Shown here in pieces: positions 60,581 to 64,000 of a stretch of DNA of 64,000 nt; position 1 is the first letter of the stretch, and each line of letters begins with the position of its first letter. The notes below the pieces were generated by a model. That model searched no databases and was not told the origin of the DNA. It was given only the letters and a program-made list of their open reading frames with translations. Source of the DNA: Streptomyces xylophagus (GTDB lineage: Bacteria; Actinomycetota; Actinomycetes; Streptomycetales; Streptomycetaceae). The stretch lies in contig NZ_JNWO01000008.1 of the NCBI RefSeq assembly GCF_000716435.1, positions 1-64,000 of the forward strand. Direction: 5' to 3'. The position numbers and the translations under genes are program-made.

Positions 60581-61687
60581 ATGAGCAACCAACCGTACGA
60601 GGGCTACGGCGAGGGTTACACCCCCTACGCCCAGCAGCAGCCGCAGCAGGCACAGGAACCGCAACCGCAGGTCTGGCCCGGGCAGCAGCAGGCGTACGAC
60701 GACCCGCAGGCCGCGCAGCAGTACACCCAGCAGTGGCAGGGCCAGACCTGGGACACCCAGGTCCAGCAGTCGAGACCCTCCGCGTCCGACCTGGCGTACT
60801 TCCCGCCGCAGAACTACCAAGCGCCGACGCCGAGTTACGACCCCCACGCGCAGGCTCCCATGACCGCGCCCCCCGCCGCTCCCTCCGCCGAAGAGGGCTA
60901 CGGCCCCCCCTCCCTCGCCGGCAACGCCCGCATCACCGACGCTCAGCGGGCCCGCCTCGAAGGCCGTTCGCCGATCATCGAACCCGGGATGCAGCCCGCC
61001 GGCCTCACCGCCGTACTGGCACTCCTGCTCGCCGTCACCGCGCAGGTCGGGTCGTACGCCCTCGTCGTACCGCTCGTCGTGCTGCAGGCGGTCACGGCCG
61101 CGGGCTGGTTCCGGCTGAACGGGATGTGGCCCGCCCGGCAGGGCATCGCGCTGGCCTTCGCGGGCGCGCTCGTCGCGGACGTGGCACTGCTCGCGGCCGG
61201 CCGGGAGAACGGCCCCGCCGCGATCCTCGGCACCCTGGGAGTCTGGGTCCTGCTCTCCCTCGTCATGCAGCTGCGTTCGCACGCCGACCCGGACACCCGG
61301 ATCACGAGCCTGATGGCGACGGTCGCCTCGGCGGCCCTGGCCATCGTCGCGGCCGGCCACCTCGCGGCCGACCCGGACGCGGTCACCGTGGGCGCGGCGG
61401 CGGTCGCGGTCGCGATCCTGGCCCGCGCGCTTCCGCTGCCGACCGTGGCGTCGGTCGTCGTCTCGCTGCTCGCCGCCGCCGGTGCGGGCATCGCGGTCGG
61501 CGGGATGACCGGCATGGGCGCGAAGGGCGCGTTGCTCGGCGCGGGCGCGGCTGTCTGCGCCCTCATCGGCCACCGTGTGGCGAGCTACGACTACCCGTCC
61601 CGCTTCGTCCACTTCACGGCCGGTGTGGCCCTGCCGCTCGCGGCGGCGGCCCCGGTGGTGTACGTGCTGGGCAGGGCGCTGGGGTGA
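60581..61687 (+). CDS. polytopic membrane protein with Gln/Pro-rich N-terminus
   Basis: The 368-residue protein has a 140-residue low-complexity N-terminus rich in Gln/Tyr/Pro (QQPQQAQEPQPQ) and then about eight membrane spans of Ala/Val/Leu. I do not recognise the family. ATG 60581 is favoured because AGGAGG is 12 bases upstream. ATG 60569 would overlap the MoaD stop (ATGA) but has the site directly adjacent. Confidence 0.8.
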   Translation: MSNQPYEGYGEGYTPYAQQQPQQAQEPQPQVWPGQQQAYDDPQAAQQYTQQWQGQTWDTQVQQSRPSASDLAYFPPQNYQAPTPSYDPHAQAPMTAPPAAPSAEEGYGPPSLAGNARITDAQRARLEGRSPIIEPGMQPAGLTAVLALLLAVTAQVGSYALVVPLVVLQAVTAAGWFRLNGMWPARQGIALAFAGALVADVALLAAGRENGPAAILGTLGVWVLLSLVMQLRSHADPDTRITSLMATVASAALAIVAAGHLAADPDAVTVGAAAVAVAILARALPLPTVASVVVSLLAAAGAGIAVGGMTGMGAKGALLGAGAAVCALIGHRVASYDYPSRFVHFTAGVALPLAAAAPVVYVLGRALG

Positions 61688-61712
61688 CTTCTGGACGCGG
61701 GGTGGCTGCACT

Positions 61713-61782
61713 CAGCCCGTCCGGCGTTTGAGGACGAGGCCCTTTCGGGGCCGACGCGGGGGCCTGGGGGCGCAGCCCCCAG
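61713..61782 (+). repeat. dispersed Streptomyces element with hairpin, copy 2
   Basis: CAGCCCGTCCGGCGTTTGAG followed by GACGAGGCC, then the hairpin CTGGGGGC-GCA-GCCCCCAG (61764-61782). The sequence matches 43543-43610 at nearly every position of its first 35 bases. It is 25 bp after the membrane-protein stop and may terminate that transcript. Confidence 0.82.
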
Positions 61783-61930
61783 AAGACGCCCACACCAACA
61801 CCGCCCGCCTTGTCACAGGTGATCGACAATCCTCCGCCGCGCGCATCTCGCAGGACTACGCTCGCGCTCGGCGGCTACCCGGTAGTCGTACCGCAGTTGT
61901 CGACGATCACCAGGTGGGGGAACTCCGTTC

Positions 61931-62671
61931 ATGCGTGGGCTACGAATACTTCTGGTCGTCGTGGTGGTGCTGGGCATCCTGTTCGTGGTCGTGGACCGGG
62001 TCGCGGTCTACTTCGCGGAGGACGAGGCGGCGTCCAAGGTGAAGACCACCGAGAACCTGGCCACCACCCCCGACGTCTCCATCAAGGGCTTCCCCTTCCT
62101 CACCCAGGTCGCCTCCGGTGAGCTGGACGACGTCGAGCTGAACATCAAGACCTACGAGGCGCCCACGGGCAACACGGGCGGCGCCGGCGCCTCCACGGTC
62201 CGTATCGACGACCTCAAGGCCGACATGAAGGACGTCAAGTTCTCCGGCGACTACAGCTCCGCGACGGCGGCCACCGCGACCGGCTCCGCGAGCATCTCCT
62301 ACGACCAGCTGCTCAAGGCCGCCAAGTCCGAGCCGACGGACATCTTCACCGGGGTCACGGCCCAGGTCGTCGACCTCTCCGACGGCGGTGACGGCAAGAT
62401 CAAGGTCGACGTCAAGATCTCGGTCGCCGGCCAGGTGACGACGTACCCGGTGCTCAGCACGGTCACGGTCGACGGCGACACCGTGAAGGTGCACGCCGAC
62501 AACCTCCCCAAGCTGGTCGTCGACCTCGCCGACTCCCGGATCCGCTCGATCACCGACTTCCAGCAGACGATCGACGAACTGCCGGGCGGCGTGAAGCTGG
62601 ACAGTGTGCAGGCCGCGCAGAGCGGTGTGGAGATCAAGGTGAAGGGTTCGAACGTCCGGCTGGCCGGGTAG
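61931..62671 (+). CDS. DUF2993-domain secreted or membrane-anchored protein
   Basis: The 246-residue protein has an N-terminal anchor (LRILLVVVVVLGILFVVVDRVAVYF) and a DUF2993 domain rich in beta strands: VDVSIKGFPFLTQVASGELDDVELNI-type start and VDGDTVKVHADNLPKLVVDLADSRIRSI. Its family includes the mycobacterial LmeA-like proteins, which act on envelope lipids. The ATG start follows GGTGGGGGAAC. It is expressed from its own promoter. Confidence 0.82.
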   Translation: MRGLRILLVVVVVLGILFVVVDRVAVYFAEDEAASKVKTTENLATTPDVSIKGFPFLTQVASGELDDVELNIKTYEAPTGNTGGAGASTVRIDDLKADMKDVKFSGDYSSATAATATGSASISYDQLLKAAKSEPTDIFTGVTAQVVDLSDGGDGKIKVDVKISVAGQVTTYPVLSTVTVDGDTVKVHADNLPKLVVDLADSRIRSITDFQQTIDELPGGVKLDSVQAAQSGVEIKVKGSNVRLAG

Positions 62672-62844
62672 GACGAGGGGCGGTGCCGTTCCGGGTGGAC
62701 GGTGAGTGTCCGAGGGGCGAGACGGCGGTGTCCGTGCGGCAGGGAAGTTAACGGCCGCGAGGGCCCGGATCCCCTGTCGTAGGGCCTCGGGTGGCTTTCT
62801 CGTCTCACATCACGGACGATCGCGTCTCAAAATACGACACACCG

Positions 62845-62874
62845 GTGACATGTCCGGCTGTCCGTCCCTACGAT
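62845..62874 (+). promoter_or_regulatory. promoter of leader peptide and cysA
   Basis: GTGACA (62845-62850), an 18-base spacer, and TACGAT (62869-62874) place the start site at about the ATG of the leader peptide (62882). The transcript is therefore probably leaderless. Confidence 0.7.
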
Positions 62875-62881
62875 CGACCCT

Positions 62882-62962
62882 ATGAGGCAACAGGCGGATC
62901 TCACGAAGCGGCGGGCAGTGGACCTGTGCCGCGTCGCCGCCATGCTCTGTCGCACTTTCTGA
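62882..62962 (+). CDS. cysteine-type leader peptide
   Basis: A 26-residue peptide with TKRRAVDLCRVAAMLCRTF at the end: Arg-rich, with two Cys followed by Arg. Similar short peptides sit before sulfur-assimilation and other genes in actinobacteria and are called leader peptides; translation through Cys codons senses cysteine supply. Its message starts at the ATG. Two hairpins follow directly (62964-62981 and 62991-63009), as in attenuation. Confidence 0.85.
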   Translation: MRQQADLTKRRAVDLCRVAAMLCRTF

Positions 62963-62963
62963 G

Positions 62964-63009
62964 CGGAAGCGCAGGCTTCCGTCTTTCCCCGTGCCCTTGA
63001 TCAGGGCAC
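62964..63009 (+). promoter_or_regulatory. attenuator-like hairpins before cysA
   Basis: The first hairpin CGGAAGC-GCAG-GCTTCCG (62964-62981) starts right after the leader stop and is followed by TCTTT. The second, GTGCCCT-TGATC-AGGGCAC (62991-63009), comes just after. Their order suits a ribosome-controlled attenuator. Pairing alternatives were not computed. Confidence 0.65.
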
Positions 63010-63075
63010 CCGCGCCCGAGCGCGCACCCCTCTCTCACGCACCGCACCGCCGTAACTGCCCCGGAGGAGAAAAGC

Positions 63076-63915
63076 ATGAGCCGCAGCGACGTCCTGGTCG
63101 ACGCCGACTGGGTCGAGGCAAACCTCGACAACCCGAGCGTGGCCGTCGTCGAGGTCGACGAGGACACGTCCGCGTACGAGAAGAACCACATCAAGAACGC
63201 GATCCGGATCGACTGGACCAAGGACCTCCAGGACCCGGTACGCCGTGACTTCGTCGACCAGGAGGGCTTCGAGAAGCTCCTGTCCGGCAAGGGCATCGCC
63301 AACGACACGCTGGTGATCCTCTACGGCGGCAACAACAACTGGTTCGCCTCGTACGCCTACTGGTACTTCAAGCTGTACGGCCACGACAACGTCAAGCTCC
63401 TCGACGGTGGCCGCAAGAAGTGGGAGCTGGACGCCCGCGAGCTGGTGGAAGAGGTGCCCTCGCGCCCCACCACCGACTACAAGGCGAAGCCGCAGAACAC
63501 CGCGATCCGCGCGTTCCGCGACGACGTCGTGGCGGCCATCGGTGCGCAGAACCTGGTCGACGTCCGTTCGCCCGACGAGTTCAGCGGCAAGCTGCTCGCG
63601 CCGGCGCACCTTCCGCAGGAGCAGTCGCAGCGTCCGGGCCACGTCCCGTCCGCGCGCAACATCCCGTGGTCGAAGAACGCCAACGACGACGGCACCTTCA
63701 AGTCGGACGACGAGCTCAAGGAGCTCTACGCCGAGGAGCAGGTCGACCTGGCGAAGGACACCATCGCGTACTGCCGTATCGGCGAGCGCTCGGCCCTGAC
63801 CTGGTTCGTGCTGCACGAGCTGCTCGGTGTCGAGAACGTCAAGAACTACGACGGTTCCTGGACCGAGTACGGCTCCCTGGTCGGCGTTCCGATCGAGCTC
63901 GGCGCCAACAAGTAA
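63076..63915 (+). CDS. cysA: thiosulfate sulfurtransferase (rhodanese)
   Basis: The 279-residue enzyme has two rhodanese domains: the N-domain includes YEKNHIKNAIRIDW, and the C-domain the active-site Cys233 in YCRIGERS. It moves sulfur from thiosulfate to an acceptor such as cyanide or a carrier protein. GGAGGAGA is 8 bases before the ATG. The Cys-rich leader peptide and hairpins upstream imply cysteine-dependent control. Confidence 0.94.
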   Translation: MSRSDVLVDADWVEANLDNPSVAVVEVDEDTSAYEKNHIKNAIRIDWTKDLQDPVRRDFVDQEGFEKLLSGKGIANDTLVILYGGNNNWFASYAYWYFKLYGHDNVKLLDGGRKKWELDARELVEEVPSRPTTDYKAKPQNTAIRAFRDDVVAAIGAQNLVDVRSPDEFSGKLLAPAHLPQEQSQRPGHVPSARNIPWSKNANDDGTFKSDDELKELYAEEQVDLAKDTIAYCRIGERSALTWFVLHELLGVENVKNYDGSWTEYGSLVGVPIELGANK

Positions 63916-63962
63916 GCCCCGACCAAGCCCAAGCCCCAAGCCCTAACCCGTAAGGACAGACC

Positions 63963-64000
63963 ATGTGTGGAGCGAAGGCCGGCGGCCCCGACGCCTCGAC
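63963..64000 (+). CDS. DUF1416-family protein, 5' end only
   Basis: The start MCGAKAGGPDAST follows AAGGACA and runs off the window after 12 codons. Its beginning and its place after cysA match the DUF1416 protein I recall from S. coelicolor and other actinobacteria. It probably forms an operon with cysA, 47 bp upstream. Confidence 0.7.
   Translation, partial: MCGAKAGGPDAS

Noticed and set aside
1..64000. tRNA genes
   Set aside because: Intergenic regions were scanned by eye for a T-arm GGTTCRA with a flanking cloverleaf; none was convincing.

Overview
The window is high-GC, GTG/TTG-start-rich chromosomal DNA from a Streptomyces. It opens inside the 3' end of a 5S rRNA gene. It holds MshD (mycothiol), GlnR, a Pst/Ppk phosphate locus and a cysteine-type leader peptide before a sulfurtransferase gene. 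Gene order matches my recollection of the S. coelicolor core region around SCO4126-SCO4165. No prophage, integrase, transposase, CRISPR array or biosynthetic cluster is visible.

Layout. 0-0.7 kb: end of an rRNA operon, its terminator and a GNAT acetyltransferase. 0.7-7.8 kb (minus strand): a chromosomal type IV secretion-like operon with a small membrane subunit, VirB8-like, VirB6/TrbL-like, VirB3-VirB4N-like, VirB4 ATPase and TraG/VirD4-like products, but no relaxase. 8.1-11.3 kb: two tandemly duplicated secreted sedolisin (S53) proteases with duplicated promoters and terminators. 11.5-15.8 kb: two TetR/SDR divergent pairs with clear palindromic operators, a VOC protein and an orphan DUF397 protein. 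15.9-21.7 kb: secreted or membrane enzymes (S1 protease, SLT-NlpC/P60 muramidase, PAP2, FAD oxidase, lipoprotein).

21.8-33.2 kb is a phosphate and polyphosphate region: CsoR repressor, DUF47-Pit transporter, then pstSCAB with a PHO box and ppk-CHAD-Nudix. 33.3-43.1 kb is two divergent ABC systems. On the minus strand are a GntR regulator, one ATPase and four paralogous permeases. On the plus strand are an ECF sigma factor, a zinc-finger membrane anti-sigma-like protein, an ATPase and two membrane proteins. A perfect 17-bp palindrome lies between them. A 41-bp tandem repeat array follows at 43.1-43.55 kb.

43.6-53 kb: mshD, a secreted 5'-nucleotidase, and then the most unusual feature, four tandem genes for 36-38 residue Lys/Pro/Ala proteins. 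These are followed by a terminator, an ABC exporter-type half transporter and an orphan response regulator. After that come two paralogous PH-like membrane proteins and an FAD monooxygenase. 53.1-64 kb: a two-component system, a micro-gene, an HtrA-like protease, a LacI regulator, GlnR, an alpha/beta hydrolase, a MoaD/ThiS protein, a membrane protein, a DUF2993 protein, and a leaderless cysteine leader peptide with attenuator-like hairpins before cysA. A partial DUF1416 gene ends the window.

Functional names come from motifs and family memory; no database search was run. Comparisons with S. coelicolor are recollections and are flagged as such.
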